A stretch of 64,000 nt of DNA from Ceratorhiza oryzae-sativae. Taxonomy: Eukaryota > Basidiomycota > Agaricomycetes > Cantharellales > Ceratobasidiaceae. Position 1 is the first letter of the stretch. Each line of letters begins with the position of its first letter. The notes below the pieces were generated by a model. The model did not search any database. It saw only the letters and a program-made list of their open reading frames with translations, and was not told the origin of the DNA. Shown piece by piece: positions 33,322-50,511 of the stretch. The DNA is taken from assembly GCA_030998015.1 (NCBI GenBank), contig JARWMV010000246.1, forward strand, positions 806,001 to 870,000, read 5' to 3'. The position numbers were made by a program, and so were the translations under genes.

Positions 33322-33891
33322 ATGATGCGCACCCATCTGTTCCGCACTGCGCTACGAACACAAAAGACGGGCACACGCCATGTCACGACGCAATCCGCGC
33401 AGGAATCTGCCCAGCAGGCGTTGAACGTTGCCCAAAAACAGGCAGAGAAAGCGCTGGAGCTGTCCAAGCAAATCGGCGGCAAAGTCGGAGAACGTGTGGG
33501 CGGTTGGATGGGAGGTAAGCGGATCGGTCGGTTGCGAGCGGCCAGTGTTGAGACCGGATACAGCGTACCGCCAGCCCGTGACCTACAACCTTGCGGTCGC
33601 ACGCGCGTTCTTGCGCCAGGTGTACATCGCGGAAAAGCTGGCCCCTCCCACCTCGGTCGAGGTGTTCACGACTGCGTATCGCTCGTTATACGAGAATGCC
33701 AGGAACCCCGAGTACTGGAAGGGGATCGCCAGGTCAGGGGAGTGGGCAAGGGTCGCGCTGTATGGCATCGAGGCCTACGGCATCTTCCACATCGGCCAAA
33801 TGAGTGGGTGTGTCTTTGCTCCAGTAATTATTACTTACTGATTACGGTTATAGTCGGGCGGAGACACATTGTTGGCTACAAGCTCAATTGA
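33322..33891 (+). CDS. ATP20: Mitochondrial ATP synthase subunit g
   Basis: ATG 33322 opens a mitochondrial-type presequence (MMRTHLFRTALRTQKTG). A helical segment follows (ALNVAQKQAEKALELSKQIG), then an intron (about 33514-33563). The conserved body is TYNLAVARAFLRQVYIAEKL, AYRSLYENARNPEYWKG and RVALYGIEAYGIFHIGQM. The second intron has a GTGGGT donor that splits the codon before IGRRHIVGYKLN, ending at 33891. The GxxxG-like helix and GRR..VGY end are diagnostic for subunit g (Atp20), a membrane subunit of F1Fo needed for dimerisation and cristae shape. Length is about 140 residues, as usual. Confidence 0.88.
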   Translation: MMRTHLFRTALRTQKTGTRHVTTQSAQESAQQALNVAQKQAEKALELSKQIGGKVGERVGGWMGGKRIGRLRAASVETGYSVPPARDLQPCGRTRVLAPGVHRGKAGPSHLGRGVHDCVSLVIRECQEPRVLEGDRQVRGVGKGRAVWHRGLRHLPHRPNEWVCLCSSNYYLLITVIVGRRHIVGYKLN

Positions 33892-34464
33892 TGTACCCTA
33901 GACTTTTCCTGTCACCATCCAGTTTCGTTCTCCTTGCCAAATGAAGTTTGGATGCGAGTGCAGCACCGCCGACACCTGTCCTCATCGTGGGTTTCAGTCG
34001 TGTTCTGGCAAGTCCGCAAAAGTTTTCAGGACGCGACTCAAGGGTGTTCCGCCGGCAAGTGGCGGGCGTGAGTCGACTGCCTCGCTTTGTTTTGTGTCCG
34101 CTTGCCCACATGTATGATCGACAGGGCGCAGCCGGGACATACAATCGCCGTTGTTCCACTCAACAGATTATGGCTTAGAGAGATCTAGGGTGTCCCACAT
34201 CGACCACATGGATTGATTAGAACTCCCGATTGAGAGTGGGCGGCGGGTATTGGAACGTAAGCCTATCGCGAAGCGAGCGGCGAAGACAACATGTGAACCC
34301 CGATTGTTCGGCCATCAAAATGACGACCATGTTAGGCAGTTTGGTTCGACAAGATGTCTCGATAGAACACTGCCTTGACAAAACCGTCGAGGGGCGTTCT
34401 TCCGTCGTCGACTTTTCTCACCCAGTTGGGACGCACCACCAAGACACACTATTGAGAAGCAAAT
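33892..34464. other. Convergent 3' flanks of ATP20 and POP4
   Basis: About 570 bases. Short frames are present but none shows a known motif or a neighbour-like composition. Confidence 0.4.
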
Positions 34465-35360
34465 TTATAGTTCAATCGTCTCTTTACTTTTGAATTTCCG
34501 GGACGCGCGGTCATCTACTCTAAACCGAAACTGGTTCCCGTAAAGCTCAAACTGGATCTGGGGCTCTTCCTGCCCGGGCTGCAGGGGCACCGTAAAGGTA
34601 AAGACCGAATTTTGTTTTGGGAGCACTGCGCGCGCGTGAGTTGAGCGTGGACCTGACAGCTACAACGTGCTGCGGGGACTTACCTTTGACACGATCGTCG
34701 GGAGTAATTGCTCGAAAGACATTGGCGGTTTCCTCAATAATTATTCCCGTCAAGCCCACAAGGGTCGGGCATCTGCTCGCCTTAACTGCGACACGTTTAG
34801 AGCAGACGCCAAGGGACAATGGACACGTACCAGTAAGCTTGCACCCGTGAAAGTCGGCTTTGACGAGTTTAGTCTGCATCCCGAGTGCATGGGAGGAGAG
34901 ATACTCCTGAAGCGAGCCACTAGCCGATGGAAGGCTACGCAAGTTTAGAAGCTCCGACATATACCCAGCCCAGAGTGCATGGACGTCTAGAAAAGTCTGG
35001 TACCTGATATCCATGAGAGTTGGGGCAACAACGAGTACTCGGCTATACTCACTTGAGACCTTTGGCAACGGCTCTAGGCAATTCCCGATCGCGTCTACTC
35101 CCGTTGCGACTTGTTCGGTTCAGTTTGTCTTGCTTTTGCCTTGCGATCGCGGCCTGGCGCTGCACCCTCGCTCGACTCTCCTTCTGGGGGTTGTGCAGGA
35201 GCATAGGACGACCTCTGGCCCTCGTTTCATAGACCGTTGTTGCTTCTGTTTTGCCGATCACTGCCCCGAGGGTTCCTACAACGATATCCGCAGCACTTTC
35301 AGATGCATTGGGGTTGGGGTCGAGAGGTCGATATACGTCGGCAACGGGATCTGTCGACAT
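34465..35360 (-). CDS. POP4: RNase P/MRP protein subunit POP4 (Rpp29)
   Basis: ATG 35360 gives MSTDPVADVYRPLDPNPNAS, followed by a basic stretch (RVQRQAAIARQKQDKLNR). Exons then encode TFLDVHALWAGYMSELLNL, KLVKADFHGC, and the Sm-like core VKASRCPTLVGLTGIIIEET with VFRAITPDDRVK. The final exons carry PKQNSVFTFTVPL and IQFELYGNQFRFRVDDR with a basic end, stopping at 34465. SRCPxxVGxxGI..ET and LYGNQF.(F/L)R are the Rpp29/POP4 signatures. The subunit binds the RNA of RNase P and RNase MRP for tRNA 5' and rRNA processing. The divergent gap to the MFS gene is about 310 bases. Confidence 0.87.
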
Positions 35361-35669
35361 GTGTGATGGAAGAGAGAGAGACAGGCGCCAGGACCGGCAC
35401 CGGTAAAGTCCCGCTGGCGCGAACCGGGGTTTTATTCCAGCTGTGCTACGTTCGGCTTGACCGTGCCGATGCGGGTCAGATTTGTGGCTCAAATCGTCCC
35501 CGCGGAGATTGCAAGAAGCGCTAGAATTACTCAGTTTGGCGCTAATGTTGATGGCAGATTAATCATCCTCCCACATCCCAACGTAAGGCAGTTGCTCCGT
35601 GAAGAACGGCTCGCTCGCTTGTTCTCAACCGCGTCGTACGTTCGGCCGGCCCCCCCCTCCTCTTGAGCC
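35361..35669. other. Divergent intergenic region between POP4 and the MFS transporter
   Basis: 309 bases between the two ATGs. No clear element was recognised. Confidence 0.4.
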
Positions 35670-37992
35670 ATGACGAGCGTCGACCCCAAGTCCGCAGACA
35701 TCCTGCGATCGGCGGACATGGTTTCCGATGATGGGACGAGGCGTGCGGAGAGCACACTTGAGGCTGAAATGTCACCAGCAGATGCGCCGCAAGTAGGGCT
35801 TTTTCGAGGTGTCACCATAACTTTGGCGTGTACCCTTGCGATGGTCAATAATGTACGTGTTTCTTCATTGGACATCGGTTTCAACCGGACTGATCCGCAC
35901 GCCAGGTCATGTCAGGTGCTTCGATATCCATCGCGTTGCCTTCTATTGGGGTCGACCTAGATATTGAGCAGAGTCAGCTGCAGTGGCTAGTCTCTTCATA
36001 CGCCTTGACTTCGGTAATTACCTCAGCAAATTGGGTTATAGCTATACTTAGATCGTATTAGGGCTGTTTTCTGCTCTTGTTCGGTCGGCTGGCGGACTTG
36101 TTTGGCGAAAGAAAGTCTTCATACTAGGATCGCTATGGATGCTTGCCTGGGCTCTTGGGTGCGCTTTTGCCCCTAGTGCGATCGCACTAAATGTCATGAG
36201 AGCATTCCAGGGAATGGGGGCCGCAGCAGCTGTTCCCTCGGCGGTGAGGTGTGCCAATCCTACAAACACTCAGTCCGCTCAATTTGGTGCTGATAGATCG
36301 GTATTTTGGCGCACGAGTTTCCCCCGTCCAAGGCCCGCTCTGTTGCGTTTGCAACTTTTAGTGCAGGCGCACCAATGGGAGGGGCTATCGGGTTTGTTAT
36401 TGGTGGAATTATGACCGAATATGCCAGGTAAGCCGAGGGCACATACCTTTCTATGTGATACCCAAAGTAAATAAATAAAACATAGTGTGGGGTGGCGAGG
36501 CGTATTCTATGTCAGCGCCGGGACTGCTGCAGTCACCATTCTCACTGCTGCAACAGCGATACACAAGGACAAGCCATCCGAAGAGGAGGACCGTCGTGTA
36601 GACTGGATTGGCGCGGCAGTTTCAACGGCTGCGCTCGTGCTCTTGACCTTTGCACTGGCACAGTCATCTTCTGCAAAGAACGGATGGCGGACACCATGTG
36701 AGTGCGTGCAAACAGGCACCGAGATAGACGGCTCACAAAACCCACCTAGATATTCCCGTGGTTCTTGTCATCTCGGTTTTGCTTCTCGTGTGCTTTATAG
36801 CCTGGGAGTGGCATATAGAAAACCGGACAACACGCACGCCCCTGATGAGTCTCAGCCTGTGGGCCCGAGCCAACGGTCGGTTTGCCGTTGTCCAGGCTGT
36901 TGTTTTCTTTGATTGGGCTTGTTTTACTACCTGGGTTTTCTTTGTCACTGTAAGTTCATGACTTCCCTTCTAAACAACTCGATTGAGTGATTACTAGCTT
37001 TAGTATGTGTTTCGGTTACTACTCACGCATTAGACGTTGTCTAATTCCTTCGCAGTTACCAGGACTACAAGCATGTTTCGCCCGTAAGCTTCTCTCTGCA
37101 TATATGCGCGTGCGCAAACACTTAGTTTTCTCAGATTGGCACTACCGTTCGATTGATACCGATGGCTGTGAGCGGCCTGCTCTGTAACGTAAGCAGTTTG
37201 TTTGGTTCAGCACATCAATAAATTTATTGCATCCTCAGCTCGTCGTTGCACTCGTAGTCGGGCGAGTTCCTGGAGCTGCGTTGATAGGTGTGTATTCTCG
37301 TTTGTCGTGAGTAATATACTGCTAAAACCAAATTAACAGCCTTTGGGTGCTTCTTCACCTCACTTGCATCTTTGCTTTTCGCAGTGATTGTGCCCTCTAC
37401 GACATACTGGGCATTCGGCTTCCCAGCCGCTGCCGTGGTGGTGTTTGGTGCAGATTTGTGAGTTTCCAAGGCTGTTGGTTTTGCTGGCTCATCAAAGTTG
37501 CTTCCAGTATGTTTGCAACCGGATCCTTGTTTGTTGCCAAAATAGCCCTCCCCCACGAGCAGAGTGTGGCGGGCGGAGTCTTTAACACGGTCAACCAAGT
37601 GCGTTCATTTGGGATCTGCACTGATCTCTTGACTAACGAGGATCTCGTCAGCTCGGAACTGCGTTTGGCCTAGCGATCGCGAGCGTTGTCAGTGATAGTG
37701 TTCGCCGCAAGGCGCTACGCGAATCAGGGGGAGAAGACGAACTAGGTTCGCTCCTCCGCGGGTATCGGGCCGCGTTCTGGACATGCTTTGCGTTCGGAAT
37801 TGTTGGTACGTGGGAAACAATGCACTTCTTACGTCTACCTCCACTCATTTGTGTCCATCCCGAAACTTTGGAATAGCGCTCGTTCTAACTGTCGTATTCT
37901 TACGCGGGATCGGGGTTGTGGGGCATCGAGACGAGCCGAAGGGAAAGAACGCTCAAGCGCCTGCACCGGTCGAAAAGGCCCCAGAGGCATAG
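35670..37992 (+). CDS. MFS drug:H+ antiporter, DHA2 (14-helix) type
   Basis: ATG 35670, with a polar N-terminus and GLFRGVTITLACTLAMVNN. Later exons give SGASISIALPSIGVDLDIEQ, LQWLVSSYALTS and motif A (GRLADLFG...KKVFILGSLW). Motif C-like AFQGMGAAAAVPSA, MGGAIGFVIGGIM, GWRGVFYVSAG, a long central helix set, FFVTLYYQDYKHVSP, LPHEQSVAGGVFNTVNQLG and a tail ending at 37992 follow. This fits DHA2 transporters that export drugs or toxic metabolites. Two oddities are seen. Motif A is broken at about 36106, where one C is missing between FG and RKK. The segment LYYQDY requires a 5-base exon (CTTTA, 36998-37002) between two introns of 47 and 53 bases. Confidence 0.82.
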
Positions 37993-38137
37993 ATGGCTTA
38001 GATATAATATAGAGGCTTTTGGGTTTATAGTCAACTTAATTGCACACGCTTTTTGATGCAATAAACAAACATCGGCCTCGATCACATAACCAAGCCAGGG
38101 TCCTGAAGACGTGTTCTGACTGAGCAACCACAGCGAT

Positions 38138-40582
38138 ATGATGGCGACCGCTTTCAAACGGGCTCTGCTTGTTTTTTCTCTATCGTTGTGTTCTGCGGCA
38201 CCTTTTGGGCGAGAGCGTCCATTTCAGCTCGACAAGCGGCTCGTGTCTAGTTTTGGTAGCCAGGGCGTCAACTTGTGGATGCTGCACAACAAGGCCATAC
38301 GCGAACAAAAGCCGTATGGCAGTGGCGAACAACACGTCTTTCAGGGGAGCTCAGAGAAACCATATCCGCCTCCGTACTTCTTTGAGCAACCGCTTGATCA
38401 TTTCGATCAGTCTGTCAATAAAACTTTTGGCCAGAGGCGAGTGAAACTTGGCGACAGCTTCTGAGCGATATTGACGTCGGATTTGTGGCGGTACATCCCG
38501 TATTAGATACTGGGTTAACGCCGATTACTACGAGGCTGGCGGTCCCGTGTACGTGCTCGATGGGGGTGAAACATCTGGCGAAGATAGGTACGGCGCGTAT
38601 CTCAGCCTTCAAACAACAAGTCCATATCTTGTCGGATCCGCAGGCTCCCGTTTTTGAAAACAGGCATCTTAGCAATTCTTGCAAATGCAACGAAGGGTCT
38701 AGGTACGTCGCGGATCGGAATAGAGTTCATTGTAATTCTCTGATTGGCAAGATCTTCCTTGCGATTCAGGCATCGTATTGGAACATCGATACTATGGCAA
38801 GTCTATCCCTGTGGACGATTTGTCAACAGACTCTTTGAGGTTAGCCTTTCGCTGTTCGGGTTGGGTGGCGGACTGATGGAGAAGCACGTCGTTGTTGTCG
38901 CAGATGGCTAAATAACGCTCAGTCTCTCGAGGACTCGGCAAATTTCATCGCTAACGTCAGAATCCCTGGCATTGATCATAATGTGACCGCACCTCAGACC
39001 AAGTGGATCTACTACGGAGTGCGTGGATCCTAGGCCCGGTCATTACTGTCACTATCTGACAAGGTTTCGTTGATAGGGATCCTATGCCGGTGCTCGGGCA
39101 GCTCACATGCGCGTTTTGTATCCAAACTTAGTGTTTGGTGCGATCGCTTCGAGCGCGGTTACGCAGTCAGTCTGGTCCGCCGGGTTTGATGACAACAGTC
39201 GAATTGATCGACGAAACTTACAGTGCCGCAATTGATTATTGGGAATATGCTGATGCAGTACGACGCACGGCAGATCCTATCTGCGTGGCACATCTGCAGA
39301 CCGCGGTGGAAGTTATCGACGACGTGCTATCGATGCGTGTGCTGACGCCGGCTTTGAAATCATGGTTTGGACTTGGTGGACTAGGGTCGGACCAGGTTGG
39401 TGGAAGATTTCGGATGGGCACATTAGGTTGCTGAAGCAGAGACCACACGTGCAGGATTTTGTGTCGCTGCTGATGACGCCTGTTGGGTACGTGCAAGGAC
39501 AGAACTGGGATAGCGCAGTGGGAAGCGACCAGTGGAGCCGGTTTTGCACCGTGCTTGGCAGTGGCGGAGCGGATAGCATGCTGGGTGCAATCCGTGTCCC
39601 GGCCGTGGTGTCGAATTTTGCTCGATGGGTCCGAGAGGCAAGTGGCAACCGTGTCGACTCGACGAGGGCTCACTGTATTGGAGTAGGAGATAGTGTCGCG
39701 ATGTCCGAAATCGCAGAGCGTAGAAGAGGTAGGATTAGACTCGGCCTATGGATTTGAAATGCGTCGTGCCCCACTGTGCTTCGCGAGATCGATGAACTGA
39801 CTGGCGGGGGGTAGTGCTTTGGAACAGGGGACGACATGAAATTTCAATCAACGGGTCTTGATCAAGACTGGAGGGCATGGACTTTCCAAGTGAGCTGGGC
39901 TGGTTACAGACTCCGAGTGCGCTAAGACTGTTTCTATCCCAGGTGTGCACTGAGTGGGGGTATTTTCAGGTTGAGTCGCGATGGGACGCTGCGGGCGGAA
40001 ATGAGCCACTAATTTTTGATGGCGATAGGGAGCTCCGCCGAACCGGGCGTATCCAAGTATTGTCTCTCGGCGGCTGACACTCGAGTACACCTCAGCGATA
40101 TGCCGTCAGGTAAGGGGGCCGGACGATCTGTGTGGGGCACGGTCTAACGGGCTGTCCAGGCCTTCCCGCCTGGAACGCACTTTTCTGTTCCTGCATGGCC
40201 GAATGTGAGCGTGGTGAACGAGCTGGGCGACTATGGGCTTGCGGCTGATCGGCTAGCGTTTATCGATGGGGACGGTGAGCACACTGCCCCCCGATCTGGG
40301 GCAGGGGCTAAACTACTTTCTTCAGAGGACCCGTGGCTGCCGGCGACTCCGCACAGCGCACACGCAGAGGCCCGAGCAGACACGGTGCTCCGGCCGTTCA
40401 AGCTGATCCGCAGTAAGTGGGATTGCATGGCCCAATGCTGCGGCTAACGTTGTGCAGCGGGTGTGCACCACCACGACGAGAACGGTGTCGAGCCTCACTC
40501 GGACGAGCCTGGGCATATCCGGGCCATCCATCGGGAAGAGACTGAGTTTGTGCGGGCGTGGTTGGCGGGAAGTGATGCGTGA
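38138..40582 (+). CDS. Serine peptidase of family S28 (prolyl carboxypeptidase-like), secreted
   Basis: ATG 38138 begins a signal peptide (MMATAFKRALLVFSLSLCSA). PPPYFFEQPLDHFDQSVNKT and GGPVYVLDGGE match the S28 start. Later exons give HRYYGKSIPVDDL, KWIYYGGSYAGARAAHMR, IASSAVTHAAIDYWEYAD, WGYFQVESRWDAAG, NELGDYGLAADRLAFIDGDG and DPWLPATPHS. GVHHHDENG and ETEFVRAWLAG precede the stop at 40580-40582. The nucleophile lies in GGSYAG, split by an intron (about 39018-39078); the Asp is expected at DPWLPATPHS and the His in GVHHHDE. S28 enzymes cleave after proline and work in acidic extracellular or vacuolar space. The gene has many introns, and full splicing was checked only around the motifs. 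Confidence 0.82.
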
Positions 40583-40899
40583 GAGGGCGATCAGCCCAGG
40601 AAGGCGGCTAGTGTAGCTACGGACAGACGTTTTGCCACGCGCACAACGTGGCCAATGGCAGATGTCAGCCCCCATACGAGAGCGGCGAAAGCCCTGAGAC
40701 CCTGAAATCTCGTGACACAGACGCCACCGCCGAAGAGCGACCCGACGCGGCGGGCCAGGGTCCACGCAGGGTCCACCGGTGTTTGTACGAAACAACCGGT
40801 CGCCCCCTATGTCTTCAAAAGGCCCCCGGCGGGCGATTTGACGAGCCAAGTCACCCCACCCCTCCATTTCACCTCAATACATTTCCACCCTGGCGTCCG

Positions 40900-41902
40900 A
40901 CTTGGCCACCCTTTCTCCGGCACAAGGTCAGTCGCCACCCTCGGCGTCCAGCTCCTTACTGACCACCGCACAGATGCCAGCGTCCCCGCCTCCAAGCGCG
41001 GTCGCAAGCGCAACGACAACCTGCCCCCCAACCGTGCCCGCGACGTCCAGCGTGCCTTCCGTGCCCGCCGCGCCGCCCACCTCCAGGAGCTAGAGCACCG
41101 CGTCGAGGTCCTCGAGACCGAGAACTACCGTCTGCGCCAGATGCTCTCGCTGCCCCCGTCCGACCGCCAGCCGCTCGGGCGCGGTCCGACCGGGCGCGAC
41201 CCAGGCAAGCTGCTGCCCAAGGTCGGCCCCGATGGCTTCACGCCCGGCGGCTCGCCGCCAGACCACTATTCAGACCGGAGCACGCCGTCGCCCTCCGCCT
41301 CGAGCGTCTCGCACCACCCCGGCTGGGGCCTCCAGTCCACGAGCTGGCCTACGGGCAACGGCGACCCACACTACATGCCGTCGGCCGGCGACGACCAGGT
41401 CTCGCGCACGAGCTCCGGCTCATCTTCGCCATACCCGCATGGCGTCAACTATGACTACGCAAATGGACGGCTCCCCTCGGTGCCCCACCCGCGCTCCGAA
41501 TCGATCATGCTCCCCCCGGCAGGTGGCCCCTCTGGGTTTGGCACTGGCTCAGCAACTCCGCGGGATGAGCCGCTGCTGGGCTTTGCGTCGAACAGCGGAT
41601 TTGGCTCGCAGGCTCCAAACGGCGTGAACCAGCACCCGGCCCTGCCTCCGCACTCGCACTCGAACGCCACCCTTTTGCTGCCAGCCGCGGCGTCGAATCG
41701 GATGGTCCCCAACTTTCTGTCGTCGGGTGCGGGCTCTCCGTCGTACCTGCCCCGCCGATCGGTCAACGACCTGGGCTCGGGATTTCCCCCGCGATCTGGG
41801 TCGCTCGGCTCCAACGGCATTGGAATGAATGGTCCGGGATACGGGGGTGCCACGCCTGGCGGAGGGCGAATGCTCCAGTCGTCGCCCTCGCCCATCAACT
41901 AG
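40900..41902 (+). CDS. bZIP transcription factor (start not resolved)
   Basis: The basic region KRGRKRNDNLPPNRARDVQR and AFRARRAAHLQELEHRVEVL run into the heptads ETENYRLRQMLSLP, a bZIP with Asn and Arg at the usual positions (N-x7-R). The tail is Pro/Ser/Gly-rich and ends SSPSPIN at 41902. An intron 40925-40973 (GTCAGT...CACAG) joins LATLSPAQ to DASVPASKRG. No in-frame ATG was found upstream before a stop, so the first exon or a base is missing. The start given here is only the beginning of the supported segment. Such factors bind TGACTCA- or TTACTAA-like sites. Confidence 0.72.
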
Positions 41903-42614
41903 CGCCTGCTCCCCCCGCTCGTGTCTGCCGGACTGTTTGCTCGACTGAAAACTGCCCACCAGCAGAAAGCGTTTCGGCTGGGGCGGCACTTGTATTCGCT
42001 TTCGTCTTTCTTACATTAAACTTGCGTAATGGAAGGTGTATATATTTATTGTGTCATTGTCGTGTTACCTGCTGGGTCTGGAATGAAAAACGATTAACCG
42101 GTCGTGAGACTGATTGCGGTGGGGGTGTGTGTGTGTGAGTGAAACATGGCTGCGCCCGGGTGGGCACGGGAGGCGCGATCACGACAAGGCACGCGAGCGC
42201 ATGCAAGCACCTGATGTGGTCGGGACCGACAATAGAGTAGCTTGAAACTGGCCGGCGGAGCGGGTGAATTCGATGCACGTCGAGCAGCATCGAGCGAGTC
42301 AATCAACGGAAATGAGTACGTGAAACACGCCGAGCTTGTCCCAATGCAGGCAGATGTGGCGCGCGGGAACGTGATGATGGTCTCGATAGGCGGCGAGCGG
42401 CTTTAGGTCTACGCGAGCTCCGATGGCGTGGGGTGTATGCGCTAGTCCGAGCACAGCGCAGCGCATTCAGGCTGATCGACCCCGGGGCTCGGGCCGTGGC
42501 ACCTCGCCGGTGAAATGCGCCCCCGCCGCTGGGCCAGCCCCTGATAGGCGCCCGGTGGCGGTGCGTCACGTGCCCGCGATGACGGCACCAGCAGTGCCCC
42601 ACCCGGCCACCACC
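41903..42614 (+). other. Intergenic region
   Basis: About 710 bases between the bZIP stop and the exchanger start. GT-rich and GC-rich patches are present, but no gene or repeat was recognised. Confidence 0.4.
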
Positions 42615-45461
42615 ATGTATCTGGCCGCCATTGCTCTTGTCGCCCAGGGATTTCTTTGGTCCCAGAGCCGCTATGCTGACGTAAAGCATCCCAGACCATC
42701 CTCCAGCGTCGCCGGCGTTTCCAGCGTCCTGCTCGCCCCGGTCGGCGCGCCCCAGCACGCCGCGGACACCGCGCAGGCACGTTTCGCCAACATCTCCTTT
42801 GTCGGCTCCGACCTATATACCCTGGAAGCGGTGAGCGATCTCGGCTACATTCCAGCCTCCGCCACTCACACGTCCTAGTCGTGTGAGCCCCTGCGGCGGC
42901 CCGTCGCACACCAGTGCGCCCATGTGCGGGCCGAGTGTGACCCGCCTGAGACATTCTTGTCCATTTCCTACCTCGAGTCCTACTTTTGCTCCCCGACTGC
43001 GGTCCGCCCGTTTACCTTTGCTGGCCTAGTCCTCTGGCTGTTCTTCTTGTTCTCATTTATAGGTCCGTTCCTTCTTTCCACCCTCATCGGCTATTTCTGA
43101 CAATCGTCCTCTTACGCTAGGCATATGCGCTTCCGACTTCTTCTGCCCCAATCTCGCGACCATCGCCGACACGCTCGGCCTCAACGAAAACGTCGCTGGC
43201 GTCACCTTTCTCGCCTTTGGCAATGGCTCTCCCGACTTGTTCTCGACCTTTTCGGCCATGCGTGCTGGCTCGGGAAGTCTCGCCATCGGAGAGCTCCTTG
43301 GCGCAGCCTCGTTTATCGTGTCAGTTGTGGCGGGATCCATGCCTCTGGTTCGGCCCTTTCGCGTCAATCCACGCTCGTTTGTTCGTGACGTAGGCTTTTT
43401 TACGGTGGCAGTCGCGTGTATCCTTGCGATATTGATCGACGGTGAAATACATGCATGGGAGGCCATGGCCATGGTCGGCCTATACCTGGTCTACGTCACC
43501 GTGGTCATCGGCGGATCGTGGTGGGAGAACAGACAGGATCGCCTGGCCAAGCATGAGGCACTCATCCGTGGAGAGTACAGCGATACCCCTGTGGAACCCG
43601 ATCGTAATGGAAATGCATTTGAGCCATATCGTGATGATGGTGCGTTTGTGGCTCGCGCCGACTTCTTATCGAGTCTAAATACATCTCTTCCTAGTCAGCG
43701 AACCGCATCGGTCGTTGCCCACACCTAGTATTCGTGGACGCGCACACTCTAACCCAAGTGTCCCAGCCGATCAGATGCTCATCCCCTCTGGTCCGCACAT
43801 CGCGTCTCGACCACATCTGCACATCCCGGGTCCATCTTCTCGCTCACGCGCCTCGTCCGTCTCGCAGTCTTCTCCATTAACCACATCTCGATCTCCTTCC
43901 CATGTCCACCAGCTTCCGTCCTTCTCGCTCCTGGGTGCCCTCGAGTTCCGGACCGTGGTCAATTCGCTCCATGGTGCCTCAACCGCCGAGACGCTTAGCA
44001 TCTTTGATGCACCCGTAAGCCCTTACGTGGCTGGTCACTACACACGCCGGCTTTCCGCTGGCCGAATGTCACCTGCCGGAAGCATATACCGTATGCCGGT
44101 CGCAACTGCTCCGCCGGCACTCGACGCTAGCCGTTCGGATGCTGAGCGGGACCCGTGGGATGCGGCATTCAGCCTGCAGCTCAACGAGCGTAATGCGCTC
44201 ACTCCCACTCCTGCAGGAGAACACAACCGCGCTAAATCACCGGTTCCATCCATAAACGTCTTTTCGCCTTCCAGTCCAAATGGCACCAGTGCGGCGGCAC
44301 CTCGTAAACTGTTTGTGCCAGACGACGCGCCTGCACCAGCGCGCTGGAGAACTGGATTGAGCGAGCTAGGACACACTCTATTTCCTTCGCTTATGGGTAT
44401 CTCTGCACGTCCCTGGTTGTGGAAGATTATTGCTATCTGCTCTGCGCCAGCCATATTCGCCCTGACGTTGACGCTTCCTGTCGTGGTTAACGAGTCCGAG
44501 GCTGAAGACAATCCAGTGCGACCCGTTGGTACACCCGCGATAGAAGCACAGCTCATTGATTATGATGAGTCGGACGCAGAAGAAGAGTTGTTGCAGGCTC
44601 AGATGGAAGCGCAAGAACACGTGCACGATGTGCACTTTAGCAAGTGGCTCACTGCGACGCAATGTGCCTTTAGCCCGGTATTTTGTGTGTCAGTCTTGTT
44701 TGGTAAGCTCATTTGCACCACTTCCGTTCGTGGTTGAGTCACTCTAATCGCCCGGGCCCCGTAGCTGGCCAGAAGCACGTTGGATGGTACATCCTTGCCG
44801 CGGTCTTATGTGGAATCTCAGTAGCAACGCTTACGGCGGTTTTCGCTGACAATGGCAAGAATCCAGCCGGGAGACTTGCCCGCTGTTTTATTGGATTTGG
44901 AGTTGCTATGGTCTGGATCATGGCTATCGCAGACGAAGTCGTTCAAGTCCTTCAGGTAAGTTTCCGTCGCTCTTGTTTCAGCCGCCCATCGCACAACTCA
45001 ATATTTTGATTATATGCGCTTACCACATTCTGCTTGAATCTCGCTTCGCCGACCTGCAGACGTTTGGCCACATATTCGGACTCTCGGACGCCATCATTGG
45101 CTTGACCATCTTTGCGATAGGAAATTCGCTCGCTGATTTTGTAGCCAATTTCACCGTGGCGGCGTTTGCGCCCGTCATGGGGGTGTCGGCTTGCTTCGGC
45201 GGTCCGATGCTGAATATGCTCCTCGGTATAGGTCTCTCGGGATCATACGTGATTTCTCAGACGGGCGAGAGCTACAAAGTCAATCTGTCGTCGACCTTGC
45301 TTGTCAGTGCTGTTGGCCTGCTTTGCCTTCTCATTTCCACGCTGGTGGTAGTCCCGTTCAACAACTTTAACCTTACTCGTCGCTGGGGGATGACGCTCAT
45401 AGCGAGCTATGTGGTAGTCATGGTTGTGAACGTAGTTGTAGAGGTCAAAAAATCGTCTTGA
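42615..45461 (+). CDS. Cation/Ca2+ exchanger of the CCX (NCKX6-like) family
   Basis: CACC-ATG at 42615 begins a hydrophobic start (MYLAAIALVAQGFLWSQS). Exons continue with CEPLRRPVAHQCAHVRAEC, a paired-Cys luminal segment. The alpha-1 repeat is GLNENVAGVTFLAFGNGSPD with LFSTFSAMRAGSG. After further helices comes a cytoplasmic loop of about 250 residues rich in Ser and Pro. The second membrane half carries the alpha-2 repeat DAIIGLTIFAIGNSLADFVA and MGVSACFGGPMLNMLLGIGL, with a stop at 45461. GNGSPD and GNSLAD are the alpha-repeat ion-binding motifs of the Ca2+/cation exchanger superfamily. The architecture fits the fungal vacuolar or organellar CCX group. The exchanged ions cannot be fixed from sequence. 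Confidence 0.87.
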
Positions 45462-45623
45462 ACACTATTATGGAATCCATACAAGAGGGGCTGACACATA
45501 TACACTGCACTGACAATACCCAGCGCTCTTGAAATATACTACCTATGTTATGTACACATAATAATCGCCAGCCAGTTACACTCCCTGAGAAATCGAAAGA
45601 CGAAAGAGAATAATAAAACCAAT

Positions 45624-50442
<4,819 letters not shown>

Positions 50443-50511
50443 TGCTCATCGAGCTCGCCGACGCCAGCCCCTCCTCCGCCGTTAGTCACGACTCAACATG
50501 CACACATAAGC

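Noticed and set aside
32862..33602. A 246-codon minus-strand frame across the uricase/ATP20 promoter
   Set aside because: It runs antisense to ATP20 and over the first uricase exon, has no family motifs, and both sense genes are clearly recognised by conserved protein.
41455..41989. Minus-strand frames opposite the bZIP tail
   Set aside because: They arise from GC-rich codon usage of the Ser/Pro/Gly-rich bZIP C-terminus and show no family features.
42423..42878. Plus-strand frame starting at 42423, upstream of the cation exchanger
   Set aside because: It reads into the exchanger's first exon but its extra N-terminus is Arg/Pro-rich without features. ATG 42615 has a good CACC context and a hydrophobic start.
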